Positions 16,956-26,800 of a stretch of 64,000 bases of DNA are shown piece after piece. The stretch is from Bacteroidota bacterium. GTDB lineage: Bacteria > Bacteroidota > Bacteroidia > B-17B0 > Aurantibacillaceae. The notes beneath the pieces are model-generated. The model searched no databases, was not told the DNA's origin, and was given only the letters and a program-made list of their open reading frames with translations. Numbering within the stretch: the stretch's first letter is position 1; each line of letters starts with the position of its first letter. The position numbers and the translations under genes are program-made. Location: NCBI GenBank assembly GCA_013697245.1, contig JACCXH010000007.1:123255-187254 (forward strand). Direction: 5' to 3'.

Positions 16956-17975
16956 TCAAGAATGCACATTTTTATCGGCTAAATAATCCTTGCAAACCTT
17001 CTCAATTACCTGATTTACAGGTAGTAGAGGCGATTGAAACACGCTTTTAATTTTCTCATTCGAGAACAATTGCTTATTTAGCGACGCATCTATTACCGGT
17101 TGGGTTATTTGCTGTTGTTTTTTTGAAAAAGTGCTAATAAAAGCATCTATTACTCGTGCAAAGCCAAGTATATTTTTCCCTGCATTGATGGTAGGTTTGG
17201 GCTTTTTTAATTGCGACTGAATTTTATCAAGGATCTCTTTAAAGGAATAATTGTTCTCAATTAAAATATAACGGTTAGCGAATAAGCGCTTATTTACCAA
17301 CTGCAGCATACAGGCCGCCACGTCTTCGGCAGCAATGTAACCGGCATTTCCGTTAGTATAAAATCTATTTCCTTTATAGCAAACATCAACTAATTTAGAG
17401 CTGCTTTGTTGCCAAAAACCAGAAGATAAAATTACACCGGGATTTACAATAACCGCGTTTAACCCTTCTTCTATGCCGCGCCAGACTTCGCGCTCGCCAT
17501 TGTATTTACTAATAGCGTAATCGCTTTCTTTACCGGAAGATTTCCAAAAAACATTTTCGCTCAATGGTACAATATAATCGGAATTGTTTATGGTAGCAAC
17601 GGAGCTAACGTGACAAAGGGCATCTATTTTTTTTTGCAGGCAGGCATTTACAACATTAGCGGCGCCAGTTTCGTTAATGAGAAATAATTTTTTTCGATCA
17701 CTGTTAATGAAAGATACAAAGCCCGAACAGTTATAAACGTTGGTGATTCCTTCTAATGCTTCTTCAATAGAATAAATATCTGTCACATCTATTTCTACCC
17801 ATTTAATTTTTTCGAAAAGCTGTTTTGAATTATCGCAATAATATGAAAAAAGTTTTTCTACGTTTTTAAGGTTACTGTTTTTTTGCCTTGAAGCAATAAC
17901 AGGCTGATCGTTTTGCAAAAGCTTCAAAACAACATGACTTCCTAAAATACCTGTAGCACCAATTACTAAATTCAA
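16956..17975 (-). CDS. extended SDR NAD-dependent epimerase/dehydratase family protein
   Basis: The protein has 339 residues. The N-terminal Rossmann motif is VIGATGILGSHVVLKLL (GxxGxxG), followed by a DV segment (WVEIDVTD) and a downstream YAISKYNGEREVW motif (YxxxK catalytic pair) with HVSSVATI as the Ser region. It resembles dihydroflavonol-reductase-like or 3-beta-HSD-like SDRs, but the substrate is not clear. It is last in a tight minus-strand operon with the PAP2-like gene and gpsA (13-bp gap), so a lipid link is possible but unproven. Confidence 0.85.
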   Translation of the reverse strand: MNLVIGATGILGSHVVLKLLQNDQPVIASRQKNSNLKNVEKLFSYYCDNSKQLFEKIKWVEIDVTDIYSIEEALEGITNVYNCSGFVSFINSDRKKLFLINETGAANVVNACLQKKIDALCHVSSVATINNSDYIVPLSENVFWKSSGKESDYAISKYNGEREVWRGIEEGLNAVIVNPGVILSSGFWQQSSSKLVDVCYKGNRFYTNGNAGYIAAEDVAACMLQLVNKRLFANRYILIENNYSFKEILDKIQSQLKKPKPTINAGKNILGFARVIDAFISTFSKKQQQITQPVIDASLNKQLFSNEKIKSVFQSPLLPVNQVIEKVCKDYLADKNVHS

Positions 17976-17988
17976 GTTCTATTTTATA

Positions 17989-18621
17989 TTATACAAAGGT
18001 TACTTTTTGTAAGCCAAAAAACAAGCCGCTTTGAACTATTAAACCTAAAAAAAAGCCTAAATATAACTGCGCAGGCTTATGTTCATCCAACAACAAGCGC
18101 GCAAAACCAACAAGTCCCGCCAAAATAATTGTGGTAATATAATACGGCGTCATATCAAATTTTATTAAATACGAAATAGAGATCAAAATACCCAAAACCC
18201 CTCCAAGGCCAACCATGTGCGCACTGATCTTATATTTTAAATTAATGAGTGTGGTTATTAAAATAGAAACAGCACCGCCAATAATAAAAAGCTTCACGCT
18301 GTTCCATATATTGATGTCCATTAGCAAATAAAATAAACCAAAATAAAATAAGGCTGTAATAAATAATGGAAAGGTTCTATCTTTTTGATTTGAAAGTGTA
18401 AGATTAGGTATACGCTTTAACTTTACTAAAATATAAATATTAAGCACCGGAAAAACAAAAGAGAACATAAAAACGATAATAGAAATGCGCCACTTGGTAT
18501 CAAAGGGAGTCAGATAATCGTAAACCGTATTATGCACACCAAAAAAAAGCAGTAAACACATGTACGTAGCCATTAATAATGGGTGCAAGATCACAGAGAT
18601 AATTAGAGCAAAGTTTTTCAA
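17989..18621 (-). CDS. PAP2-like polytopic membrane protein
   Basis: The protein has 210 residues and about six membrane helices. SAHMVGLGG and ARLLLDEHKPAQLYLGFFLG loosely match the second and third phosphatase motifs of the PAP2 family (SxH and RxxxxxH....G), but the first motif is not evident, so activity is uncertain. It lies 6 bp from gpsA and 13 bp from the SDR gene in one operon, which fits membrane lipid metabolism. Confidence 0.55.
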   Translation of the reverse strand: MKNFALIISVILHPLLMATYMCLLLFFGVHNTVYDYLTPFDTKWRISIIVFMFSFVFPVLNIYILVKLKRIPNLTLSNQKDRTFPLFITALFYFGLFYLLMDINIWNSVKLFIIGGAVSILITTLINLKYKISAHMVGLGGVLGILISISYLIKFDMTPYYITTIILAGLVGFARLLLDEHKPAQLYLGFFLGLIVQSGLFFGLQKVTFV

Positions 18622-18627
18622 AATGGC

Positions 18628-19623
18628 TTACGACAATAAATTAGATAATTCAATAATTTCCTTCTTTGCATCCTGGTTCTTATAAATAATATTGTATACC
18701 GCGTTAGTGATTGGCATATGAATATTATAATTCTTATTTATTTCGTAAACACATTTTACGGCGTAATACCCTTCGGCCACCATATTCATTTCTAACTGCG
18801 CACGTTTTACGCCATAGCCTTTTCCAAGCATAGTGCCAAACATACGGTTACGACTAAATTGCGAATACGCCGTTACCAAAAGATCTCCTAAATAAGCAGA
18901 AGCATTGATATCTCTATCTATAGGATGTACGGCATCTACAAAACGTTTTATTTCCTGGATAGCATTACTGATTAATACGGCTAAAAAATTATCGCCATAA
19001 CCTAAACCATGACAAATGCCACCCGCAACAGCTATTACATTTTTAAGCACAGCAGAATATTCGGTCCCATAAATATCGTCGCTTACAGATGACCGTAAAT
19101 ACCGGCAATTTAATAATTCGCTTAGCGTTGTAGCGTTGGCCGTATTTTGAGAGGCAATGGTAAGGTAACTTAGTTTTTCCATAGCCACTTCTTCTGCATG
19201 GCAGGGGCCGGTAATAACGCCAATGTTTTGCAGCGGAACATTATAAACAGAGTTTAAATATTCGCCAACAATTAAATTATGTTCAGGCACAATTCCTTTA
19301 ATAGCCGAGAAAATAATTTTGTCTTTCAGATCATTTTCTTTCAGGCCTGAAAATGAAGTGTGTAAAAACGCGGATGGAATGGCAAGAATAAGGTAATCTG
19401 AATTTTGAATACAAGCTGAAACAGAATCAAAAAAAGAAATTTTGCTGATGTCAAAATCTACCGAACTTAAGTATTTTGGATTGTTCTTAAACTCTTTAAA
19501 TAAAGCAATGTCTTCCGGCTTACGAATGAACCAATTTATTTTTGCGGTATTATTTAAAAGCAATTTTGCAAGCGCTGTTGCCCAACTTCCACTACCAATA
19601 ACTGCTATACGAGGCGAGGCCAT
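18628..19623 (-). CDS. gpsA: glycerol-3-phosphate dehydrogenase [NAD(P)+]
   Basis: The protein has 331 residues, full length. It has an N-terminal dinucleotide site AVIGSGSWATALAKLL, the segment VITGPCHAEEVA (family GPxxAxE) and the C-terminal YGTEYSAVLKNVIAVAGGI with the catalytic Lys. GDLLVTAYSQFSRNRMFG is also typical. It reduces dihydroxyacetone phosphate to sn-glycerol-3-phosphate for phospholipid synthesis. It lies in the middle of a minus-strand operon with the exonuclease upstream and the PAP2-like gene downstream. Confidence 0.95.
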   Translation of the reverse strand: MASPRIAVIGSGSWATALAKLLLNNTAKINWFIRKPEDIALFKEFKNNPKYLSSVDFDISKISFFDSVSACIQNSDYLILAIPSAFLHTSFSGLKENDLKDKIIFSAIKGIVPEHNLIVGEYLNSVYNVPLQNIGVITGPCHAEEVAMEKLSYLTIASQNTANATTLSELLNCRYLRSSVSDDIYGTEYSAVLKNVIAVAGGICHGLGYGDNFLAVLISNAIQEIKRFVDAVHPIDRDINASAYLGDLLVTAYSQFSRNRMFGTMLGKGYGVKRAQLEMNMVAEGYYAVKCVYEINKNYNIHMPITNAVYNIIYKNQDAKKEIIELSNLLS

Positions 19624-19644
19624 ATATAAATTTTTGGTATGAAT

Positions 19645-20337
19645 TTACACAAAAATAATGTCATCGTCACTTAAATTTCCCGAGCCGGCAAAGCGGTTAT
19701 ACACGCGGGCTAAAGTGATCACATCTTTTTTACAATAGTTGGCTATTTTATCAAGGTTATTTTCTTCGTAAAAGGTTTTGGCAACCATACTGCCATCCAT
19801 TTCATCTTTTGGCGATGGAATTCCTAAGACATGCGCTAACAGGTTAAGCGAGCTAAAATTTTTAACGTCACCAAATTTCCAAAGGTCCATGGTATCAATA
19901 TGTTTTACTTCCCAGGGCCTTAAACCTTGTATCTGTAAGATTTTTGGGAGTGGTAAATTATTTATCAAAAAACGCCGGCATAAAAAGGGGAAATCAAATT
20001 CTTTACCATTATGCGCACATAATAAATGGCTGTAAGTATTAAAATGCGTCTTTAAAAGTTCTGCAAACTGGTTCAAGATCTCCACTTCGTTATCCGACGT
20101 AATTGTTTTTACCCTAAATTTTTTTTGATTATAAAATCCCAGGCCAATGCAAACTACCTTCGCAAATTCAGCATATATACCTGCTTTATTATATTGCTGT
20201 TCGGGCGTAAAATCTTTGTTGTATTGCCACTTTTTATTCCATAACTCTTTGGTATTTTCGTCCAGCTCGCTGTATTTATAAATTACAGGAACGGTTTCAA
20301 TATCTATAAATAATATTTTTTCTATTTCTGTTGCCAT
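19645..20337 (-). CDS. predicted 3'-5' exonuclease, DNA polymerase B-like exo2 family (DEDDy)
   Basis: The protein has 230 residues with the three exonuclease motifs in order: Exo I LFIDIETVPV, Exo II CAHNGKEFDFPFLCRR, and Exo III YCKKDVITLARVY (YxxxD, the DEDDy type). It matches the stand-alone polB-exo2 family common in Bacteroidota. It is likely a DNA 3'-5' exonuclease; its role in repair or processing is not known. It is separated by 2 bp from the lipoprotein gene upstream and 21 bp from gpsA. Confidence 0.88.
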   Translation of the reverse strand: MATEIEKILFIDIETVPVIYKYSELDENTKELWNKKWQYNKDFTPEQQYNKAGIYAEFAKVVCIGLGFYNQKKFRVKTITSDNEVEILNQFAELLKTHFNTYSHLLCAHNGKEFDFPFLCRRFLINNLPLPKILQIQGLRPWEVKHIDTMDLWKFGDVKNFSSLNLLAHVLGIPSPKDEMDGSMVAKTFYEENNLDKIANYCKKDVITLARVYNRFAGSGNLSDDDIIFV

Positions 20338-20339
20338 TT

Positions 20340-20744
20340 TTATTGGGTTTGATCGTTATAGTCTTCAGGTGTGATTAAAAATGAATAGATAAATTTATCT
20401 TCTCTATCCTTATAATAGTATTCAAAACTCGACTTAATGCGTTTTAGTTCGTCTAACCCTGCATTTGTTTTAATGGTGTTGATAATTCCGGGCCTTAAGG
20501 CCAAATTAAACTTGGCGGTGTCTACTTTCGAAGCAAATAAATTTATAAGGGTGTATCTATAAACGATGGTATTGCCATTCTTAATTTCAATTCCGTCCAT
20601 TCTAGTTTCCCTGTCTATCATCATCGGGCATTTGCTGTTATATTGAGATACCACTTTAAGCGCCTTGCTATCTACAACTTCGGGACTGGTGCATTGGCTA
20701 AAGGCAAGAACCAAAAAAGTAACTATGCTATTTATTTTTTTCAA
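20340..20744 (-). CDS. small putative lipoprotein of unknown function
   Basis: The ORF track starts at 20840, but that start would run translation through the strong hairpin at 20780-20810 and into the M1 peptidase tail. I place the start at TTG 20744 (TTG AAA AAA ATA), which gives a signal sequence KKINSIVTFLVLAFSQC and a likely lipobox Cys, then about 115 residues. TTG AAA AA starts occur at several other genes here. I recognise no domain. The mature part has CPMMIDRETRMDGIEIKNGNT, a pattern seen in small Bacteroidota hypotheticals. It is first gene of the operon with the exonuclease and gpsA. Confidence 0.6.
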   Translation of the reverse strand: MKKINSIVTFLVLAFSQCTSPEVVDSKALKVVSQYNSKCPMMIDRETRMDGIEIKNGNTIVYRYTLINLFASKVDTAKFNLALRPGIINTIKTNAGLDELKRIKSSFEYYYKDREDKFIYSFLITPEDYNDQTQ

Positions 20745-20779
20745 GAGTTTAAAAATATTAAATAATGTTGTATAAACAA

Positions 20780-20810
20780 AAAAGCCCTGCAAATTATTTG
20801 CAGGGCTTTT
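20780..20810 (-). terminator. intrinsic terminator of the M1 aminopeptidase gene
   Basis: A 14-bp perfect stem (AAAAGCCCTGCAAA paired with TTTGCAGGGCTTTT) has a three-base loop. On the minus strand it is followed by a run of T. It lies 17 bp past the peptidase stop and before the chosen start of the lipoprotein gene. Confidence 0.85.
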
Positions 20811-20826
20811 AATTATTATCAGATCG

Positions 20827-23508
20827 CTATTTAATTTCATTATACTTTTTTTGAATGATCTCTTTTGTTTCGGTAGTTGTTTTTAGTTCTTTTTCGATGG
20901 CGGTAACATCTTTATTTTCTTTTTTAGCGGCGTCTAGTTGTGTTTTTTGTGTTTTTTCTTTTGCTTCCCAAACACTTAAAATATCTCTTATACCTTTTGA
21001 CGCGCTGAACTTGGTGAACCGACTAGCCCCTTTGCCAATTGTATTAAGGTCTTCCGCTGCATTAATTGCAGAAGATGAGGTGGAACAGCGCTTGGCCGTT
21101 TTAGCATACAAACTAATAAAACCCATTACTTCAAATCCGTTAAACTGTCTTAAGTTTTTACGGAAAAAAAGTAATTGATCATCGCTGCCATTAGCGGCAT
21201 ATAATTCTGCAATAGGGTACAGAACATCTTTACCACCTTCGTCCTCAAATAATTTTGCTTTTTCCATCGCTAATTTCGGGTTGTTTTTTGATAGTGCTTC
21301 TATTGCTTCGCCGCAAATAGCATACGACAATTCGTTTAGCGCTTTTGAATTTAGAGCTGCAATATCGGCGTCTGCTGCAAACTTTTTGTTTAATAACCGT
21401 AATGCGTTTGCCCTTGTTCTGGTTTTTTTATCATTAGCATAAACAGATAAAAGGGTTGTTTTAACTTCAGCTAATTTATCAGCCGGTGCATCTATCAGTT
21501 TATTGCTTGCGTAATTTCTTAAAACATGAAACTTATCGTTTTCGGCAGCCCATTTAAACATGTCATAAACATCTGCCTCCGCTAATCTTTCATCCAATTG
21601 CTTTAAAGCTTCATATCTATCAACATACAATGGCGCATTTTTATATTGAAAAATGTATTCTTCTTTGGTTTTAATATATTCAAGGTCGCATAGTAATTGT
21701 CTTTCAGCGTCAAAGTTTACTAACTGTGGCGTGCCGCTTACTTTAATATTAAAGGTTTGTTTTGCGTCCGTCACAATAATTTTTGTACGCTCTGCTTTTC
21801 CATTAACATAAGTATCGATTTCAATAGGCAACTTATACAATGGATACTTTTTAAAATTTTGTGTTTGCTCTACGGTTAATTCTAAATTATTTGTAATAGC
21901 ATCATATTTTTTTGTAAAAATTAATTTCGGACGCCCCCTGTTTAAAAACCATTGGTTAAAAAACCAGTTCATGTCTTGCCCGGTTACCTCTTCAAAAGAT
22001 AAACGCAGGTTGTGAATTTCGCCGGTCTTAAATTTATTTGTTTCTAAATAATTCTTTAAAGAAGCAAAAAATGCATCATCCCCCACTACCTTGCGTAACA
22101 TGTGCAATACCTGGCCACCTTTGTTATAGCTAAAGCCATCAAACATATCTTCGCGCTCATTATAATTAAAACGAATAAGGTTTACTTCTTTATCAGAACC
22201 CATATAACCTTCTCGGCTATTGTAGTGATGATAATCTGCGGCATCTCGTCCAAACTTATGTTCTTCCCATAAATACTCTCCGTAAGTTGCAAAACTTTCG
22301 TTTAAAGGTAAATTGCTCCAGCTTTCGCAGGTCACAAGATCGCCAAACCATTGATGAAATAATTCGTGCGCAATAATATCTTCTCCTTTTTTACCGTCCA
22401 CCATTTCGCGGGTTGTTTGGTAAACCGCAAAATCGCCGTGTAAGGTTGCGCTTGTATTTTCCATTGCACCGCTTACATAATCGCGTACTGCAATTTGCGC
22501 GTATTTTGGCCATGCATAGGGTACGCCTAACCTGGTAGAATAAAACTCTATCATTTCTTTGGTGTCGCCAAAAATACCTTTTGCATGCGCTTCGTATTCT
22601 TTTTCTACATAATAACTTACTTCCTTACCATTCCAGGGTTCATCGGTTACTTTTTTAAATTCTCCAACTGCCATCATCGCTAAATATGGCGCGTGTGGCT
22701 CATCTAATTTCCAATGATCGGTGCGCGTGCCATCTGCGTTCTTTTTTGAGTCAACCAACAAGCCGTTAGATAGCGTGGTAAATTTTTCATGAACGGTCAT
22801 ATATATCTCCTGGGTCATTTTTTCATTCGGGCTATCAATCGTTGGAAACCAAGCGGAGTTAGATTGTGTTTCGCCCTGCGTCCATATCTGCGGCATTTTG
22901 AAGGCATTCTCGCCGGTTGGATTAATAAAGTATAAACCTTTATCACTGCTAATGGCAGAGCTTCCACCAACCTTTAATTCGTTTGGTTTTGCAACGTATT
23001 CAATAGTTACATAATAATTTTCTTTGTTTGTGAAAACTCTTCCTAAATTAATTTTTAAAGAATCGTTCTCGTATTTGTAGCCGGAGGCTTTTAGAGGCGT
23101 TAATGTTTCAACGGCGGTCTCGGTTGTTTTGTTGCTTTCTTTTTTCTTTACCGTATTAAACGCCACTTCCGATACCACAATACTTTTAATATCCATGCCT
23201 CGTGCATTTAAATAAAGCATGTTGGTTGGATAAAAATGAGGTTTTAACCGGATCTCTGCTTTCCCATTCATTCGTGATTGATCCCAATTAAAATTCACTT
23301 CTAATTTAGTGTGGATGATATCATTGATGCGCGGATTGGATGCCTGGTAAACTTCTTTTTTTGGTGTTTCATTTGCAACAACACTCACGGTGTCTAATTG
23401 AAAAGCCGGCTCATTATCAACAACTACTGTAGTTGCCTTTTTTGTATGATGACATGCTGAAATAAAAAAAGAAACAGCAAGTGTACCCGTTAAAATTTTT
23501 TTGATCAT
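20827..23508 (-). CDS. M1 family metallopeptidase (aminopeptidase N-like), lipoprotein
   Basis: The protein has 893 residues. A lipoprotein signal ends in FFISAC. The substrate-binding loop is GAMENTSAT and the zinc site is HELFHQWFGDLVTCESWSNL followed by NESFA, giving HExxH-x18-E. The typical tyrosine region lies downstream (NKGGQVLHMLRKVVGDDAFF). The C-terminal third is an armadillo/HEAT-like helical region with a Lys/Glu-rich tail. It should remove N-terminal residues from peptides at the cell surface or periplasm. It stands alone with a strong terminator after it. Confidence 0.93.
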   Translation of the reverse strand: MIKKILTGTLAVSFFISACHHTKKATTVVVDNEPAFQLDTVSVVANETPKKEVYQASNPRINDIIHTKLEVNFNWDQSRMNGKAEIRLKPHFYPTNMLYLNARGMDIKSIVVSEVAFNTVKKKESNKTTETAVETLTPLKASGYKYENDSLKINLGRVFTNKENYYVTIEYVAKPNELKVGGSSAISSDKGLYFINPTGENAFKMPQIWTQGETQSNSAWFPTIDSPNEKMTQEIYMTVHEKFTTLSNGLLVDSKKNADGTRTDHWKLDEPHAPYLAMMAVGEFKKVTDEPWNGKEVSYYVEKEYEAHAKGIFGDTKEMIEFYSTRLGVPYAWPKYAQIAVRDYVSGAMENTSATLHGDFAVYQTTREMVDGKKGEDIIAHELFHQWFGDLVTCESWSNLPLNESFATYGEYLWEEHKFGRDAADYHHYNSREGYMGSDKEVNLIRFNYNEREDMFDGFSYNKGGQVLHMLRKVVGDDAFFASLKNYLETNKFKTGEIHNLRLSFEEVTGQDMNWFFNQWFLNRGRPKLIFTKKYDAITNNLELTVEQTQNFKKYPLYKLPIEIDTYVNGKAERTKIIVTDAKQTFNIKVSGTPQLVNFDAERQLLCDLEYIKTKEEYIFQYKNAPLYVDRYEALKQLDERLAEADVYDMFKWAAENDKFHVLRNYASNKLIDAPADKLAEVKTTLLSVYANDKKTRTRANALRLLNKKFAADADIAALNSKALNELSYAICGEAIEALSKNNPKLAMEKAKLFEDEGGKDVLYPIAELYAANGSDDQLLFFRKNLRQFNGFEVMGFISLYAKTAKRCSTSSSAINAAEDLNTIGKGASRFTKFSASKGIRDILSVWEAKEKTQKTQLDAAKKENKDVTAIEKELKTTTETKEIIQKKYNEIK

Positions 23509-23617
23509 TTTTGACTAATTAAGGTTGTAAAAATGTAATTAATTTATTGAATACCAAAATATTAAATCCATTTTGTTGCTAATGGAAAAATTTGAGGATA
23601 AACGCTGAAATTTATGG

Positions 23618-25654
23618 TTAAGAAAATAGCCTGTAAGCGCTAAAGGCCGATAAATAGGCAAGAGTTGACATAAATACGAACTGAACCAAAACCCATTTCC
23701 AGCTTTTGGTTTCGCGTTTTACAACGGCAATGGTACTCATACATTGCAAAGCAAAGGCATAAAACACCAATAACGACCAGCATACGGCAGGCGTATATTT
23801 TAAATGACCCAGATCATCTTTCTCTACCAATAATTTTTGTTTTATCCCAACTTCTTTTTCGGTAGCGTTAGCCTGGTATATGGTTGCCATGGTGCCAACA
23901 AAAACTTCGCGCGCAGCAAAAGATGTAATAAGCGCAATGCCAATTTTCCAATCGTAACCCAAAGGTTTTATAGTAGGTTCAATAAATTGTCCGAACTGTC
24001 CGATAAAAGAATTCTCTAATTTTTTGGTCTCTATTTTTTTTAACTCGATAGAATTTTCAGTTGTTGGGTCATTCTCTAAAGCAATTTGTGTTGTTTCTAA
24101 TGCTTTAAATTCGTTACTCATACCATGCGTGCTTAAAAACCAAAGTATTATCGAAATGGCAAGAATTATTTTACCTGCTTCTTTAATAAATACTTTTACT
24201 TTCGAAAACACCATTAGCCCTATATTTTTTGCCTGCGGCCAGCGATAGACCGGCAACTCCATCACGTAAAAAGAGTTTTCTTTTGTTTTTAATATTTTTT
24301 TTAAAACATACGCTGTTAAAAGTGTTACGGTAAAACCCATTAAATAAAGCAAGAACAATACGGCTCCTTTTGAATTGAAGATCCCTAAAAATTTACTGTC
24401 AGGAAACATCACAGATATTAATAAAGTGTAAACCGGTAAACGAGCCGAACAACTAATTAATGGTAAAATAAAAATAGTTATTAAGCGCTCTTTGGTATTG
24501 CTAATGGTTCGCGTGCCCATAATAGCAGGCACTGCGCAGGCAGTACCACTAATTAATGGAATAACTGATTTACCATTTAAACCAAAACGCCGCATAATTT
24601 TATCCATTATAAAACTGGCGCGAGCCATGTAACCGCTATCTTCTAAAAAACCAATGAACATAAATAAAAATGCAATTTGAGGAATGAACATCACAACACC
24701 ACTTATCCCGGCAATTAATCCATTAACAATAAGATCGTTGAGTTGCCCCGCTGGTAATTGGGTATGAACATAATCACCTAAATTTAAAAAGGCCGTCTCT
24801 ATCCAATTCATGGGTGTTTCGGAGATAAAGAAAATGAATTGGAACACTAAAAACAATACCATTAATAAAACTAAATAACCATAAATCTTGTGGGTAGTAA
24901 TGGCATCAATTTTTGAACTTATTTTTTTTGAAGATAACTGTTCGGGGCTTTGTATACTTTTTGCAACAATATAATTAATGGTATTGAACCGATAGATCTT
25001 ATCGGCATTTTCTAATTTTGTAGTACCGGTACTTTTTTTATCACTAAGTGTTGCGGTAATGTACTCCCTATAATTTTTATAATCTTTTATGTACGCAGCA
25101 TTCAAGTCATAAAAAAAACTTTCGCTTGTTTTTGCATTTACGATGGCTTCTTTTAAAACTGAAAAACCTTTTTGCCTTCTTGAGTCTAATGGAATTACTT
25201 CTGCTCCAAGCGTCTCCTGCAATTCGGTAATGTTTATTTTTATCTCCTGGTTGTTGGCCTCATCTATCATGTTTAAAGCAATAACCGTTTTAAACTTAAG
25301 ATCGATGAGCTGTGTGGCCAATAATAAATTGCGTTTAATGTTGGAAGCGTCAATTACAATAACTATAACATCAACGTTCTCTTTTTCATCCAACAAAGTT
25401 TTGCAAGCAATTTCTTCATCATTCGATTTTGGAAAAAGGCTATAAACCCCGGGCAGATCAAGAATAGAAAGTGTGATCTTGTTTTCGTTATGTAAAAATG
25501 TGGATTTGCCTTCCTGCCTATCAACCGTTACGCCGGCATAATTACCGGTTTTTTGCGAAAGACCCGTTAAACCATTAAAAACACTGGTTTTACCGGAATT
25601 TGGGTTTCCCAGCAAAGCAACTTTTAAATAATTATTTTGCTTATTGTCCGACAA
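23618..25654 (-). CDS. feoB: ferrous iron transport protein B
   Basis: The protein has 678 residues. The N-terminal G domain has G1 LLGNPNSGKTSVFNGLTG, G3 DLPGVYSL and G4 NMID, then a helical spacer and the membrane part with two Gate regions (FMFIGFLEDSGYMARASFIM, CAVPAIMGTRTI, ISCSARLPVYTLLI) and the FeoB C-terminus (YVMELPVYRWP, FAAREVFVGTM). It imports Fe2+ using its GTPase-linked channel. It is directly downstream of feoA (4-bp gap), so feoAB form an operon. I do not see a feoC-type gene. Confidence 0.97.
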   Translation of the reverse strand: MSDNKQNNYLKVALLGNPNSGKTSVFNGLTGLSQKTGNYAGVTVDRQEGKSTFLHNENKITLSILDLPGVYSLFPKSNDEEIACKTLLDEKENVDVIVIVIDASNIKRNLLLATQLIDLKFKTVIALNMIDEANNQEIKINITELQETLGAEVIPLDSRRQKGFSVLKEAIVNAKTSESFFYDLNAAYIKDYKNYREYITATLSDKKSTGTTKLENADKIYRFNTINYIVAKSIQSPEQLSSKKISSKIDAITTHKIYGYLVLLMVLFLVFQFIFFISETPMNWIETAFLNLGDYVHTQLPAGQLNDLIVNGLIAGISGVVMFIPQIAFLFMFIGFLEDSGYMARASFIMDKIMRRFGLNGKSVIPLISGTACAVPAIMGTRTISNTKERLITIFILPLISCSARLPVYTLLISVMFPDSKFLGIFNSKGAVLFLLYLMGFTVTLLTAYVLKKILKTKENSFYVMELPVYRWPQAKNIGLMVFSKVKVFIKEAGKIILAISIILWFLSTHGMSNEFKALETTQIALENDPTTENSIELKKIETKKLENSFIGQFGQFIEPTIKPLGYDWKIGIALITSFAAREVFVGTMATIYQANATEKEVGIKQKLLVEKDDLGHLKYTPAVCWSLLVFYAFALQCMSTIAVVKRETKSWKWVLVQFVFMSTLAYLSAFSAYRLFS

Positions 25655-25658
25655 AAAT

Positions 25659-25886
25659 TTATGCCACCAATTCTATAATGATCGAAGCGGCTTCATCTTT
25701 TCTAAGGCTTAGCTCATAACCGGCAATGTTAATAGCCATAGGGCAACCAAGGGGGGCTGTTTTTGATAAACTAACCGTTTCGCCCGGCAAACAACCCATC
25801 TCAATTAATTTTGAACTAAGCGCTTCGTTTACAAACGACTTAATTACAGCGGTTTGACCTAATTTAAGATGATCTAAAGATTTCAT
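25659..25886 (-). CDS. feoA: ferrous iron transport protein A
   Basis: The protein has 75 residues and the SH3-like FeoA fold: LKLGQTAVIKSFVNE, LIEMGCLPGETVSLSKTAPLG, PMAINIAGYELSLRKDEA. It acts with FeoB in Fe2+ uptake in the cytoplasm, probably by binding the transporter. It heads the feoAB operon; the 118-bp divergent region before the hydrolase start should hold its promoter. I see no clear Fur box by eye. Confidence 0.93.
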   Translation of the reverse strand: MKSLDHLKLGQTAVIKSFVNEALSSKLIEMGCLPGETVSLSKTAPLGCPMAINIAGYELSLRKDEAASIIIELVA

Positions 25887-25984
25887 AAATGAAGCATAAA
25901 ATTACCGTTTTTTGCGCGCACCGCCTATACCCTAAAAATGGTAGATAAAGCCAATTTATGCTTTTTTAATGCTTATTTTGCGAG

Positions 25985-25992
25985 TAAATTTG
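25985..25992 (+). promoter_or_regulatory. -7 promoter box for the alpha/beta hydrolase gene
   Basis: TAAATTTG fits TAnnTTTG and lies 12 bp before ATG 26005 but inside the longer ORF-track version of the gene. This argues for the shorter start. No strong -33 element was seen. Confidence 0.4.
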
Positions 25993-26004
25993 TGTTTAAG
26001 CCCT

Positions 26005-26799
26005 ATGCTAAAAAGCACCAAATATAAAAATGAAAAAGTAACTTTTTTTGACAAAGGAAAAGGTAAAGTAATTGTTTTGTTACATGGTTTTTTAGGCTCG
26101 CATAAGATCTGGGAGCAAACCATTCATGATCTTTCAAGGTCTTACCGCGTAATTGCGATCGACCTGCCGGGCCACGGAGGCACAGATTGCGTAGGTTACG
26201 CCCATAGTATGGACCTTATGGCAAAGTGTGTGAAATCGGTTCTGGATTCTTTACGCTTAAAAAAATATGTTATTATTGGTCACAGCATGGGCGGCTATGT
26301 GGCTCTTGCTTTTGCAGATCTGTATCCCGATTATTTAAACGGTTTATGTTTGTATCACAGCACAGCGTATGCCGACAGTAAAGAAAAGAAAAAAGACAGG
26401 TTGCGCGCGGTTGCCGCTGTTAAAGCTAACCGGGCAATTTATACTAAAACAACCATCAAAAATTTATTTGCTACTAAAAATTTAAACTATTTAAAAGACG
26501 AGATTGCCTTTGCAACTGCTATTGCAAAAGATACCGGTAAAAAAGGCATGATAGCTGCATTGCTTGGTATGAAAGACAGGCCAAGGCGCGACATTATTTT
26601 AAGTCTGGTAAAATATCCCATTATGATGGTGATAGGTGAGCAGGATAATATTTTACCTTATGAACAATTGCTGGAACAATCTGAACTTATAAAAAATAAA
26701 AGTGTTTTGTATTTAGAACACGATGGACACATGGGATTTTTAGAATCGCCCAGAGAAAGCAATAAAGCTTTACGAAAATTTTTAGCGAAGTGTTTTTAA
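26005..26799 (+). CDS. alpha/beta fold hydrolase
   Basis: The ORF track starts at 25969, but the extra 12 residues are atypical and overlap a likely -7 box; I use ATG 26005 (MLKSTKYKNEKV). The protein has about 264 residues. It has the oxyanion-hole motif LLHGFLGSHKIW, the nucleophile elbow IGHSMGGYVA (Ser), an acid in IGEQDNILP and the catalytic His in EHDGHMGFLESP. It belongs to the broad esterase/hydrolase group; the substrate cannot be told. It is divergent from feoA and convergent with the MORN gene. Confidence 0.88.
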   Translation: MLKSTKYKNEKVTFFDKGKGKVIVLLHGFLGSHKIWEQTIHDLSRSYRVIAIDLPGHGGTDCVGYAHSMDLMAKCVKSVLDSLRLKKYVIIGHSMGGYVALAFADLYPDYLNGLCLYHSTAYADSKEKKKDRLRAVAAVKANRAIYTKTTIKNLFATKNLNYLKDEIAFATAIAKDTGKKGMIAALLGMKDRPRRDIILSLVKYPIMMVIGEQDNILPYEQLLEQSELIKNKSVLYLEHDGHMGFLESPRESNKALRKFLAKCF

Positions 26800-26800
26800 T

